DNA from: Chryseobacterium indologenes
GTDB lineage: Bacteria > Bacteroidota > Bacteroidia > Flavobacteriales > Weeksellaceae
Assembly (NCBI GenBank): GCA_002439165.1
Contig: DJTE01000008.1
Location: 1 to 64,000, forward strand
Direction: 5' to 3'
DNA: 64,000 bases
This document shows, piece by piece, positions 34,734-42,643 of this stretch (the first letter of the stretch is position 1; each line of letters opens with the position of its first letter). The notes beneath the pieces are model-generated. The model was not told the origin of the DNA, ran no database searches, and worked only from the letters and a program-made list of their open reading frames with translations. Made by a program: the position numbers and the translations under genes.

Positions 34734-35042
34734 ATTTACGGTCATTATAAAATATCTTCCGAAGTTTTTTAATATTTGAAAATATTTTAAATTCCAATTC
34801 ATAATATTTCATAAAAACGGGAAATTTAAAATTATTTTTAACTACTTTTAAAAACGAAAGAAATGCAGACTTTTTCATATGTTAAAAATTGCTATTTCAG
34901 TTGCAGTTGCCGGATTATTTACATTATTTTGTAAAAAGAACTCTGCACCAGCATCAAGGACCATATTTCAGAAAATGAATTTTAATATTAACTGATCATA
35001 AAAAGAATAAAACACAAATCATTCAAATTCCCACAACAGTAA
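34734..35042. other. 309-bp gap inside the tandem GT2 array
   Basis: This interval separates GT2 paralogs 2 and 3. It is AT-rich, holds a possible 38-codon reading frame (34879-34995) and a near-consensus -7 element, TACTTTTA, at 34843-34850. No terminator hairpin was found. Confidence 0.6.
34879..34995 (+). CDS. Possible 38-residue small protein
   Basis: The frame reads MLKIAISVAVAGLFTLFC, a hydrophobic segment ending in a cysteine, followed by a short basic tail (KKNSAPASRTIFQKMN). This looks like a very small lipoprotein or single-span membrane peptide, though the cysteine context TLFC is a poor lipobox. A near-consensus promoter element lies 28 nt upstream. There is no homology evidence; it may be chance in AT-rich DNA. 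Confidence 0.3.
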   Translation: MLKIAISVAVAGLFTLFCKKNSAPASRTIFQKMNFNIN

Positions 35043-35987
35043 ATGAAAATCTCAGTAATCATTCCCGTGTATAATGCAGAAAAATTTGTAGCTCAGGCAG
35101 TTGAGTCGGCTCTGCAGTTCGAGGAAGTACATGAAGTCATTCTGATTGAAGACCAGTCTCCGGATAATGCTCTTGAAGTATGCCGCGGACTTGAAGAAAA
35201 ATATAGCAAAGTAAAACTTTACCAGCATCCGGACCGGGAAAATCATGGTGCGGGCCCCAGCAGAAATCTGGGAATGGAAAGGGCAACAGGCGATTTTATC
35301 GCATTCCTGGATGCCGATGATTATTTTCTTCCCAACCGTTTCGAAGCAGAAAAAGAACTTTTCAAAAACCCTGAAGTAGAAGGCGTATACGGAGCTCTTG
35401 GGGTACACTATTATTCAGAAAAAGCAAAAGAACAATATTACCAGTTATTCAGGGACAGGCTTACAACGGTTTATAAAAGACACAGCCCCGATGAAGTTTT
35501 TCTGGGACAGATCCATATGCTTGGCAGTTTCGGGCTCTTCAGCATTGATACTCTTACTATCCGCAGGGATTCTTTAATGAAAAAAATGGATCCGCTCTTT
35601 AAACCAGCCTTAAGACTTCATGAAGATACTGAATTCCTGTTCAGGCTGTCCTATTATCTGGATCTTCATCCCGGAATACTTGATAAAGCAGTTGCCATGA
35701 GAGGGGTACATGAAAACAACAGGATCACCAAAGTAGATGCAGGTATGGTAGATCCGGCCATCTCCAGAGCCATTCTCTGGGATGAGGTGAACCGCTGGTC
35801 TCAAAGTGAAGATACGATTCCGGAAAATGTAAAACTTCACATCAAAAGGATGCAGCGGAGTTTTAAAATTGCCAACGCTCCCAGAATGCACAAATGGGGA
35901 ATGGTCATCAAGTACCTTTTTACAGATTACAGGAGTATCAGATCCGGACTTTATAACATCAATTTCAAGCATTCTCTGTTTTCATAA
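35043..35987 (+). CDS. Family 2 glycosyltransferase, tandem paralog 3
   Basis: The 314 residues start ISVIIPVYNAEKFVAQAVES and include IEDQSPDNAL, GAGPSRNLGMERATGDF, LDADDYFLPNRF, GALGVHYYSEKAKEQYY, and RLHEDTEFLFRLSYYLD. It forms a second subgroup with paralog 4; both replace the GTEYLTEKGK of paralogs 1 and 2 by HYYSEKAKEQYY or QYYSEKAKEQYY. The N-terminal donor region is conserved and the middle differs, which suggests different acceptors. Confidence 0.88.
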   Translation: MKISVIIPVYNAEKFVAQAVESALQFEEVHEVILIEDQSPDNALEVCRGLEEKYSKVKLYQHPDRENHGAGPSRNLGMERATGDFIAFLDADDYFLPNRFEAEKELFKNPEVEGVYGALGVHYYSEKAKEQYYQLFRDRLTTVYKRHSPDEVFLGQIHMLGSFGLFSIDTLTIRRDSLMKKMDPLFKPALRLHEDTEFLFRLSYYLDLHPGILDKAVAMRGVHENNRITKVDAGMVDPAISRAILWDEVNRWSQSEDTIPENVKLHIKRMQRSFKIANAPRMHKWGMVIKYLFTDYRSIRSGLYNINFKHSLFS

Positions 35988-36049
35988 TGTAGATAAGATT
36001 CTACAATAAAATATAAAATAAAGAATCTGTATAATATTCTACACTTTAT

Positions 36050-36057
36050 TATATTTG
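36050..36057 (+). promoter_or_regulatory. Promoter -7 element before GT2 paralog 4
   Basis: TATATTTG fits TAnnTTTG, 23 nt before the ATG at 36081. Paralog 4 can thus be transcribed on its own, apart from paralog 3. Confidence 0.55.
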
Positions 36058-36080
36058 CTTTTGGAAAGCTAACACACAAA

Positions 36081-37022
36081 ATGAAAATTTCAGTTATTAT
36101 TCCTGTTTACAATGCGGAAAAGTTTGTAACCCAGGCCGTAGAATCTGTTCTTCAGCTTGAAGAAGTGCATGAGGTGATTCTTATTGAGGATAAGTCTCCT
36201 GACAATGCACTTCCGATCTGTGTGGAACTTGCCGGGAAATATGAGAAAGTAAAGCTTTTCCAGCATCCTGACAAAGGCAACCACGGAGCCGGTCCCAGCA
36301 GAAATCTGGGGATAGAAAAATCCACCGGAGATTTTATTGCATTCCTGGATGCCGACGATTATTATCTTCCCAACCGTTTTGACGCAGAGAAAGAACTGTT
36401 TAAAAACCCTGAAGTTGAAGGGGTTTACGGAGCTCTTGGGGTACAGTATTACTCTGAAAAAGCAAAAGAGCAGTATTATAATGTTTATAAGGACAGGCTG
36501 ACTACCGTGTATGAAAAACACAGTCCCAAAGAAGTTTTTCCCGGACAGCTTCATATGCGTGGCAGTTTTGGCTTATTCAGTATTGATGCCCTCACGATCC
36601 GGAAAGAGGCGTTAATCAGAAAAATGAATCCATTATTCAAAACCTCTCTAAGGCTTCATCAGGACTCTGAGTTTCTGTTCCGGCTTTCTTTTTATCTTGA
36701 TCTCTATCCCGGTATTTTAGATAAAGCTGTGGCAATAAGAGGAGTACATGAGGATAACAGGATCACAAAAGTGGAAGCAAAAGCGGTAAAGCCTTCCACA
36801 ACCAAAGTACTGCTGTGGAAAGAAGTCAATGACTGGGCTTCTGCCGAGGACAATATTCCGGTTCCCATAAAACTGCATATCAGAAGAATGTACCGGAGCT
36901 TTCAGATTGCGGATGCCCCTATATTCAAAAAATGGGGAATGATCTTAAAGTATATGGTTACCGATTATCCCAGTATCCGTTCCGGCCTGTATAATATTAA
37001 TTTCAGGAATTATCTGCTTTAG
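36081..37022 (+). CDS. Family 2 glycosyltransferase, tandem paralog 4
   Basis: The 313 residues are close to paralog 3 along the whole length, with VYNAEKFVTQAVESV, IEDKSPDNAL, GAGPSRNLGIEKSTGDF, LDADDYYLPNRF and RLHQDSEFLFRLSFYLD. It has its own -7 promoter element. Its TAG stop overlaps the stop codon of the convergent gene (37019-37022), with no terminator between. Confidence 0.88.
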   Translation: MKISVIIPVYNAEKFVTQAVESVLQLEEVHEVILIEDKSPDNALPICVELAGKYEKVKLFQHPDKGNHGAGPSRNLGIEKSTGDFIAFLDADDYYLPNRFDAEKELFKNPEVEGVYGALGVQYYSEKAKEQYYNVYKDRLTTVYEKHSPKEVFPGQLHMRGSFGLFSIDALTIRKEALIRKMNPLFKTSLRLHQDSEFLFRLSFYLDLYPGILDKAVAIRGVHEDNRITKVEAKAVKPSTTKVLLWKEVNDWASAEDNIPVPIKLHIRRMYRSFQIADAPIFKKWGMILKYMVTDYPSIRSGLYNINFRNYLL

Positions 37023-37951
37023 TTTTTCCGGTCTGCCCGGATAGAATCCCCGATACGGGCACTGAGAATTTTACCGGACTCCCGGTACATATGGTTGCCG
37101 TCTGTATATTGAAATTCATTACAGTGATCCGCAAAATTATAGTATTTCAATTGATGCTTCTGTGAAATCCCTTTCATAACCTTATTAAATTCAGGGAATT
37201 TTTCATTTTCTATCTCTATAAGATTTTTTGAGGCGGGAATACGTACCAGATAAACCGTTCCTTTATCTTTAAGGTAACTGATGATATCATTCAAAGCCTT
37301 CAGCCGCTCATCCGAAAGATCATAGTTCTCTATCATGGCCCTGTATTCCTTTGTTTTCACAGCCGTTCGTGCAGCTACTGAATCTTTGTTCATGTCTACA
37401 TTTACTTCCATCCAGCCATCCTTATGAAGAAAGGTATTGGATCTTCCGGCCTCTTCGCGGTCTTTATAAATTTTAAACCAGCTTTTGGTATAGTTTCTCA
37501 GCAGATATTCATAATTAGGCGACATATCGTAAAAATACATATCCTTAAGCGGTGAATTTTCTTCCGGGAAATCTTCTTTTTTCTTTACAATATGATTCAG
37601 GGAAAGATTCCACGGATTTACGGTAAGAATAAAGACTCCGTTCTTCGTAGCCGGATTCAGTTTTCTTTTTAAAGCGTTGAAATAAATCTGTCCGTACGGC
37701 GAATACACAATATTGAGAGAAAAATTATCAAAAGGAACGGACAGTTTTTCTTTCAAAACGGACGGAACTATTGCCTGCGCTCCTCTGGAATCACCCAGAA
37801 TAATATTTTGCGGTTTTTCTACTGCAAAGTGCATATAATCATCATCTGTATTCCCGTCCGCATAAGAACCCAGAATAAGGAGAACAGCCGTAATTCCTAT
37901 GATATAGAATGATATTTTAAATAAAAATTTTCCCATATTAAAACTGTTCAT
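37019..37951 (-). CDS. SGNH-like MBOAT partner protein (DltD/AlgX-like role)
   Basis: The 310 residues have one N-terminal membrane anchor (about 8-30), then an extracytoplasmic domain with NIILGDSRGAQAIVP, where the GDS block is like SGNH hydrolases, and YTDGNHMYRESG near the end, giving the Asp-x-x-His element. Proteins of this type work with MBOAT enzymes to pass an acyl group to a glycan in the periplasm. Its start overlaps the MBOAT gene by 14 bp, which strongly supports such a partnership. Confidence 0.72.
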   Translation of the reverse strand: MNSFNMGKFLFKISFYIIGITAVLLILGSYADGNTDDDYMHFAVEKPQNIILGDSRGAQAIVPSVLKEKLSVPFDNFSLNIVYSPYGQIYFNALKRKLNPATKNGVFILTVNPWNLSLNHIVKKKEDFPEENSPLKDMYFYDMSPNYEYLLRNYTKSWFKIYKDREEAGRSNTFLHKDGWMEVNVDMNKDSVAARTAVKTKEYRAMIENYDLSDERLKALNDIISYLKDKGTVYLVRIPASKNLIEIENEKFPEFNKVMKGISQKHQLKYYNFADHCNEFQYTDGNHMYRESGKILSARIGDSIRADRKN

Positions 37952-39353
37952 AGATATAATTACCGTTACCGAATACTCCGAAATACATGATCAGAAAAAT
38001 CAAAAAAATGTAGACCGCTCTTCTGGTGAAAGGATGAAATCTTTTAATATCAAGTCCATGATCCTGGTCCTTGTTGATCCAGTCGATAACCACCAGAATT
38101 CCAATCAGTCCTAAAATTTTGATTTTTATAAACTGCGGAACGGAGAACAGGGACAGACTGAATATTTTCCCATACATACCCAGAGCAGCTTTCAGGTCTG
38201 GGGAAGCAAAAAGCACCAGTGCAAAGCATACTAAAAGCATCGTGAGTACTATATTCCCAAATTCTTTTATTGTAGGAACCGATCCAGAGAACTTTTTCTT
38301 TTTATTCAGTTTATCTTTTACAATCAGGGGAATATAATACAGCCCGTGCAGTAAACCGAACAGAACGAAAGTAAATTTTGGGCCATGCCATGCTCCTATC
38401 AGAACAAAATTCAGAATAATAGCTGCAATCAGACCTTTTTTACCATAATCTCTGAACTGGATAACCAAAGGAGTAAATACATATTCTGTAAGCCAGGAGG
38501 TAAGAGACATATGCCACTTTCTCCAGTATTCTGCAATATTCTGGGCAAAAAGCGGAAAAGCAAAGTTTTTAGTGATTTTAAAACCAAGAAGCCGGGCCAG
38601 TCCTATGGCCATATCGGAATACCCGGAAAAATCTGCGTACAGTTCAAACAGGAAAAGGATGGCTCCGAAAGCTATTGTACTTCCTGAAAGATGTTCATAA
38701 TTCTGGAAAATACCCTGTGTAACGGGTGTAATCGTATTGGCTACAACCAGTTTTTTAAAAGCACCTAAAAGAATCTGTCTCGCGGCATCGGCCCCTGTTT
38801 CAGAGGTAAAAATTCTTTCCTTTTTCAGCTGTGGCAGCAACAGACCTCCTTTATCTATGGGTCCTGAAGTCATACTCGGAAAGAATGCGATATAATTAAA
38901 GAATGCCAGCGCATCATTTTCCGGTTTCAGTTTATTGTTTTTAATATCAAGAAAATAACTGATGATCCTGAAGGTATAAAAACTGATTCCCAGCGGCAGA
39001 ATAATTTCCAGTGTAAGTTTATTTTTAATTCCGAACAAATCTGCAAAAGAATCGATAAAAAAACCGAAATATTTAAAGTAAAAAAGTGTTCCTAAAGCCA
39101 GAATAATCCCTGAGTTCAGATATATCTTTCTTTTTCGTCCTTCACTTTCTTTAATCTTGGGACCCATATAATAGGCCATAGCTGAACTTCCTGCCAACAG
39201 AATCAGAAACCTCCAGTCCCAAAATCCGTAAAAAACATAACTTGCCGCAAGCAATATAAAATTCTGCAGCCTGAGATTCTTTTTACCAGACAGCCAGTAC
39301 AGCACAAAAACAGCACTAAAGAAAAGTAAAAAGGTAATAGAGGTAAACTGCAT
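37938..39353 (-). CDS. MBOAT-family O-acyltransferase (AlgI/DltB-like)
   Basis: The 471-residue polytopic protein starts with FLLFFSAVFVLYWL and FYGFWDWRF, as in AlgI, and has the conserved histidines His281 (EYWRKWHMSL), His323 (GAWHGPKFTF) and His336. MBOAT proteins move an activated acyl group across the inner membrane for transfer to a polysaccharide. In this operon the donor is likely to be the acyl group made on the ACP encoded three genes upstream, since a ketoreductase, dehydratase and FkbH protein are cotranscribed. Acetyl from acetyl-CoA is the conventional alternative. Confidence 0.92.
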   Translation of the reverse strand: MQFTSITFLLFFSAVFVLYWLSGKKNLRLQNFILLAASYVFYGFWDWRFLILLAGSSAMAYYMGPKIKESEGRKRKIYLNSGIILALGTLFYFKYFGFFIDSFADLFGIKNKLTLEIILPLGISFYTFRIISYFLDIKNNKLKPENDALAFFNYIAFFPSMTSGPIDKGGLLLPQLKKERIFTSETGADAARQILLGAFKKLVVANTITPVTQGIFQNYEHLSGSTIAFGAILFLFELYADFSGYSDMAIGLARLLGFKITKNFAFPLFAQNIAEYWRKWHMSLTSWLTEYVFTPLVIQFRDYGKKGLIAAIILNFVLIGAWHGPKFTFVLFGLLHGLYYIPLIVKDKLNKKKKFSGSVPTIKEFGNIVLTMLLVCFALVLFASPDLKAALGMYGKIFSLSLFSVPQFIKIKILGLIGILVVIDWINKDQDHGLDIKRFHPFTRRAVYIFLIFLIMYFGVFGNGNYIYEQF

Positions 39354-39375
39354 GGTTATTATTTAAAATCCGTCA

Positions 39376-40089
39376 TTAGAAATGAGAAGCATCCACAAAA
39401 AGGTGATTTCCGTTAAAATGCTTTCCCCCGTTGATACAAAGATCAATCACCTGTGCCACATCTCCCCCTTCCAGTTTATCTTTCAGCGGGTAGCCTGACA
39501 GGATCATGTCTTTCATCCTTTCATCCATATTCCTGTGGAAATCCGTAGAAATAAAAGAAGGAGATACAGAATTGCATGTAATCCCGAATTTCACATTTTC
39601 CAATGCCCAGCTTTTACTCATCTGCAGCAGATAAGCCTTATTGGAATTATATACCGAAGTTCCCACGGCAGGCGAAACCAATGATGAAGAAAGAATATTA
39701 ATAATTCTTCCCTCTTTTTTCTTCCTGAAAATATGGATGCATTTTTGAGTAACCTGAAGGGTGGGAACCACATTGTTTTTAAAATCTTCAAGAATTTTCT
39801 CTGCGTCCGTTTTATGAAAATAGGTATCAATAAAAGTTCCGCTGTAATAATTATTAATCAGAATATCCGGATCAAATTCATCTATTGCCGTAAAAAAATC
39901 ATGCATGCGGCTTTCTGAAGTAAAATCTATCTGAAAAGCCTTTGCCCCGGTATAAGCCTGTTCGATCTCCTTTGCAGCCTCTTGAGAGCGACAATATGTG
40001 AACAGTACTTCATATCCTTTCTCAAGAAGAAAGGTATTGATCTCTTTTCCTATTCCGGATGAACCTCCGGTTAATACCACTTTTTTCAC
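39376..40089 (-). CDS. SDR-family 3-oxoacyl-ACP reductase-like protein
   Basis: The 237 residues have the NADP motif GGSSGIG (8-14), NN in ILINNYYSG, serines at 134-136 (LSSSLVS), and the catalytic pair Tyr147 and Lys151 in YNSNK. FabG-like reductases act on ketoacyl-ACP. It overlaps the MaoC-like gene by 4 bp and sits in the operon of an ACP, so reduction of an ACP-bound keto group is the most economical role. A sugar-keto reductase is possible. Confidence 0.82.
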   Translation of the reverse strand: MKKVVLTGGSSGIGKEINTFLLEKGYEVLFTYCRSQEAAKEIEQAYTGAKAFQIDFTSESRMHDFFTAIDEFDPDILINNYYSGTFIDTYFHKTDAEKILEDFKNNVVPTLQVTQKCIHIFRKKKEGRIINILSSSLVSPAVGTSVYNSNKAYLLQMSKSWALENVKFGITCNSVSPSFISTDFHRNMDERMKDMILSGYPLKDKLEGGDVAQVIDLCINGGKHFNGNHLFVDASHF

Positions 40090-40484
40090 AACAGTTCTTT
40101 GATTTGAATTTTACCTGAAGCAACGGTCTGAAGTTCCTCATTCACAAATTTAAACTTAAAGGTATTCACCTGAACAGCTTCTGACTGCTCAGTAACTACC
40201 GCTTCAAAATGTAAAATATCATCAAGATAGACCGGCTTTTTGAAATTGATGGTCTGTGAAAGAATCATAACATCTTCTGTGGGAAGCAGTTCTCCGATAA
40301 AGAAGGACAGGAAACCATTCAGAATATTGCCGTGCATCACTTTGGAGCGGAACCCTTTGTTTTTAGCAAACTCTTCATCGGTATGCAGGGCGTTCCGGTC
40401 CTCAAAAACAGAGATAAAACCTCTGTACACATGCCCGTTCACTCTGAACTGGTGCTGAAATGTCTGATTTTCCTTCAGTATCAT
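40086..40484 (-). CDS. MaoC-like hotdog dehydratase/hydratase
   Basis: The single-hotdog protein has the (R)-specific hydratase signature with Asp and His in VFEDRNALHTDEEFAKNKGF, followed by VMHGNILNGFLS. These residues catalyse hydration of enoyl thioesters or dehydration of 3-hydroxyacyl thioesters. The start is taken at ATG 40484, which overlaps the ACP stop as TAATG (132 residues); an upstream ATG at 40502 would add six residues. With the neighbouring reductase and ACP it gives two of the steps of a reductive acyl cycle. Confidence 0.83.
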   Translation of the reverse strand: MILKENQTFQHQFRVNGHVYRGFISVFEDRNALHTDEEFAKNKGFRSKVMHGNILNGFLSFFIGELLPTEDVMILSQTINFKKPVYLDDILHFEAVVTEQSEAVQVNTFKFKFVNEELQTVASGKIQIKELL

Positions 40485-40720
40485 TATTTTGTCAGTATAC
40501 AATCTATCATTTCTCCTACATTATTCCAGCTTTGGATCTCTGAAGAGGTAAAACGTACTCCAAATGCTTTCTCAACAGCTACAATCAGCTGGATATGAGA
40601 CAGGGAATCCCATTCTTCAATATCATCGGCTGTTGTTTCAAAATGAAGGACAATATCGTCATTATCCAGTTCATTATGGAAAATACCTGTGAGTTTAGCT
40701 AAAATTTCATCTTTGTTCAT
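40484..40720 (-). CDS. Acyl carrier protein
   Basis: The 78-residue protein carries the phosphopantetheine site EEWDSLSHIQLIVAVEKAFG, with Ser39 as attachment point. It starts 16 bp after fkbH and overlaps the MaoC-like gene. In natural-product pathways FkbH proteins load a glyceryl group from 1,3-bisphosphoglycerate onto a stand-alone ACP, so this is its likely partner. It is distinct in sequence from the ACPs at 11696 and 47975. Confidence 0.9.
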   Translation of the reverse strand: MNKDEILAKLTGIFHNELDNDDIVLHFETTADDIEEWDSLSHIQLIVAVEKAFGVRFTSSEIQSWNNVGEMIDCILTK

Positions 40721-40736
40721 AATATTATAAGTGTGT

Positions 40737-42461
40737 TTATTTATTGTTAATATATACTTCTTTAGACTGATAGCGGTTTACATCCAGAACCCATCTTTTG
40801 TTTTGCTGTACAAATCCCAGTCTTTCATAATGATCTTTTACCATTTGATTCTTAGCCGTCGGGATATATTCTCCTTCCACATATTGATAGCCGTTTTTTT
40901 CCGCAATATCTACAATGGTGTTCAGGGTAAAATCTTCCATTCCTCTTTTCAGGACGCGGCAGCTCATCAGCCAGGTATCAATAAACAAGGTGTCAGGAGT
41001 TTCTTTTTCAAGAACAACGACACAAATCAACCCGTTATCTCCATATTTATCTTCTAAAGTGAAGGACAGTGTATAATGCTTATCAGAGCCGATCATATTC
41101 TCTACATCCTGTTCCGTATACCTCACGGTTCTTAAATTGAACTGGTTGGAGCGCTGGGTAAGCTGTGATACCCGTGGTTTTGAAAAGCTGTTGAATGCCT
41201 GAACATCAGAAATCATATCCATACTTTTCAGGAAATCCTCCACATTGGTAAAGCTGTCCAGATCGGTTTTCCTTTGCGCTTCTACCTGATATTGCTTTGT
41301 GCGTTCCGCATCATTTTCAGAAAAGCTTGCTGTTTCAAAAAGATTCAGGCTGTACAGGTATTCCAGATATCCGGCCGGATCTTCCGGAAGTTCCGGAACA
41401 CAGACTTCGGGAAGGTTTTCACGGACAATATTTCGTTCAAACGGATTATCATCCAGAAATACCATAGAATCAAATCCTATATTCAATATACTCTGGATCT
41501 TTCTGATATTATCGGCTTTATTGTCCCAGTTGGCTATGAAAACAGCGATATCATCCAGTTTAAGAACCATATCCGGATGTTTTTCAAAGGGTTCTTTTGC
41601 TTTGTCTTCATCATTCTTGCTGCAGACTGCCAAAATCACCCCTCTTTTCTGAAGCGCTTTTACCCAATACTGAAATTCGGTGAATGCTTTTCCAATTCCC
41701 AGACTTCCGATCTGAATTTTCTCCAGACCATCATCTCCAATAATTCCGCCCCAGGTTGTATTATCCAGATCCAGAATCAGGCATTTTTTAAATCTCCCTT
41801 CCAGAGAAGAAATAATGCCGGTAAGATGATGGGCTACAACAGGAAGAGAGTCCAGCGAGAGCACCATCTCTGTATTCACATAAATGCTGGGAGAAAACAT
41901 AAAGTTTCTGCCCCACTTATTCTGAATGGAAAGAAAATCAGCAATGAAGAAGTTATCATTTTTCACAGCAAGTTCCGCCGAAAGAAGATAGTTCAGCTTA
42001 TTCAGCTGAAAAACAAAGGAAGACTCCACTTTATTGGAAAAGTTTCCGAAAACCTGGTTATCAATCACCGGAAAATTACAGAATATTACCCTGCTTTTTG
42101 TCCTGTTTTGGATTGTGCGGTAAAGCTCTTCAATATAAGAGATTTTGCTTTCTGCAAAAACAGAATGAGAATCATAGGATTTATAGTACTGTGCTAATAA
42201 TTTATGAGAAGACTCAAAAATAATAGTGTAATCTGCATTAAAATCATAATATTCAGAAGTCGGGTCCAGAATTTGACGGGATATCTGTCCAAAATCGGCC
42301 TCGAAAATATCGAAATCAAAGCCTTCATCTAAAGCAGTACCCTTTAAAGCAATATTCAAAAACTGGGTAGCGGTATCGCCCAGCAGCGCCACTTTAATCT
42401 TCTTAAGTCCTTTTCTTTCTTTGCGGAGTTCTTTTTTGAGTTCAGAAAATGTTTTGTACAT
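40737..42461 (-). CDS. FkbH-like HAD-superfamily protein
   Basis: The 574 residues contain an N-terminal domain, the HAD motif LILDLDNTTWGGIIGDDG with Asp231, and CSKNDEDKAKEPFEKHPDM, VFLDDNPFER, then a C-terminal GNAT-like part (SFTLEDKYGDNGLICVVVLE). This is the full-length FkbH type. Characterised FkbH proteins dephosphorylate 1,3-bisphosphoglycerate and leave a glyceryl group on an ACP. Here that would start a glycerate-derived acyl unit for glycan decoration. The exact substrate remains inference. Confidence 0.87.
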   Translation of the reverse strand: MYKTFSELKKELRKERKGLKKIKVALLGDTATQFLNIALKGTALDEGFDFDIFEADFGQISRQILDPTSEYYDFNADYTIIFESSHKLLAQYYKSYDSHSVFAESKISYIEELYRTIQNRTKSRVIFCNFPVIDNQVFGNFSNKVESSFVFQLNKLNYLLSAELAVKNDNFFIADFLSIQNKWGRNFMFSPSIYVNTEMVLSLDSLPVVAHHLTGIISSLEGRFKKCLILDLDNTTWGGIIGDDGLEKIQIGSLGIGKAFTEFQYWVKALQKRGVILAVCSKNDEDKAKEPFEKHPDMVLKLDDIAVFIANWDNKADNIRKIQSILNIGFDSMVFLDDNPFERNIVRENLPEVCVPELPEDPAGYLEYLYSLNLFETASFSENDAERTKQYQVEAQRKTDLDSFTNVEDFLKSMDMISDVQAFNSFSKPRVSQLTQRSNQFNLRTVRYTEQDVENMIGSDKHYTLSFTLEDKYGDNGLICVVVLEKETPDTLFIDTWLMSCRVLKRGMEDFTLNTIVDIAEKNGYQYVEGEYIPTAKNQMVKDHYERLGFVQQNKRWVLDVNRYQSKEVYINNK

Positions 42462-42474
42462 AAGTGATATGATA

Positions 42475-42606
42475 TTAATTCTTAATGTACCTTTCTTCGT
42501 CCAACTCTACCGGATTGATTTTTTTATTCTTTAAGCAGGTACTCGCCGGTACCGGAATTTCATTGAAAATAGGAGGATATAGATTGGGATTGTTTTCAAT
42601 TTTCAT
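42475..42606 (-). CDS. 43-residue small protein, first gene of the FkbH operon
   Basis: Translation from ATG 42606 gives a 43-residue hydrophilic protein starting MKIENNPNLYPPIFNEIPVP and ending VELDEERYIKN. It ends 13 bp before the fkbH ATG. A consensus -7 promoter element (42626-42633) lies just upstream and no other gene stands between, so the frame is the first in the operon. The Pro/Asn-rich sequence reads like real coding DNA, but I recognise no family. A non-coding leader is the alternative. Confidence 0.55.
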   Translation of the reverse strand: MKIENNPNLYPPIFNEIPVPASTCLKNKKINPVELDEERYIKN

Positions 42607-42625
42607 AGTTGTGTCTGCTTTGTTA

Positions 42626-42633
42626 CAAAAATA
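42626..42633 (-). promoter_or_regulatory. Promoter -7 element of the FkbH-ACP-MBOAT operon
   Basis: On the minus strand TATTTTTG fits TAnnTTTG, 19 nt before the ATG of the 43-residue protein. All genes from 42606 down to 37019 are close or overlapping, so this single promoter may drive the whole operon. Confidence 0.6.
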
Positions 42634-42643
42634 AAGATTTTTA

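Noticed and set aside
35988..36010. Short GTAGA/TCTAC stem after GT2 paralog 3
   Set aside because: Only 5 bp and followed by A-rich, not T-rich, DNA; not a credible terminator.
41274..42197. Plus-strand open frame of 307 codons
   Set aside because: It lies entirely antisense to fkbH, has a Phe/Ile/Asn-rich composition typical of a shadow frame and shows no domain. fkbH has clear motifs in this DNA.
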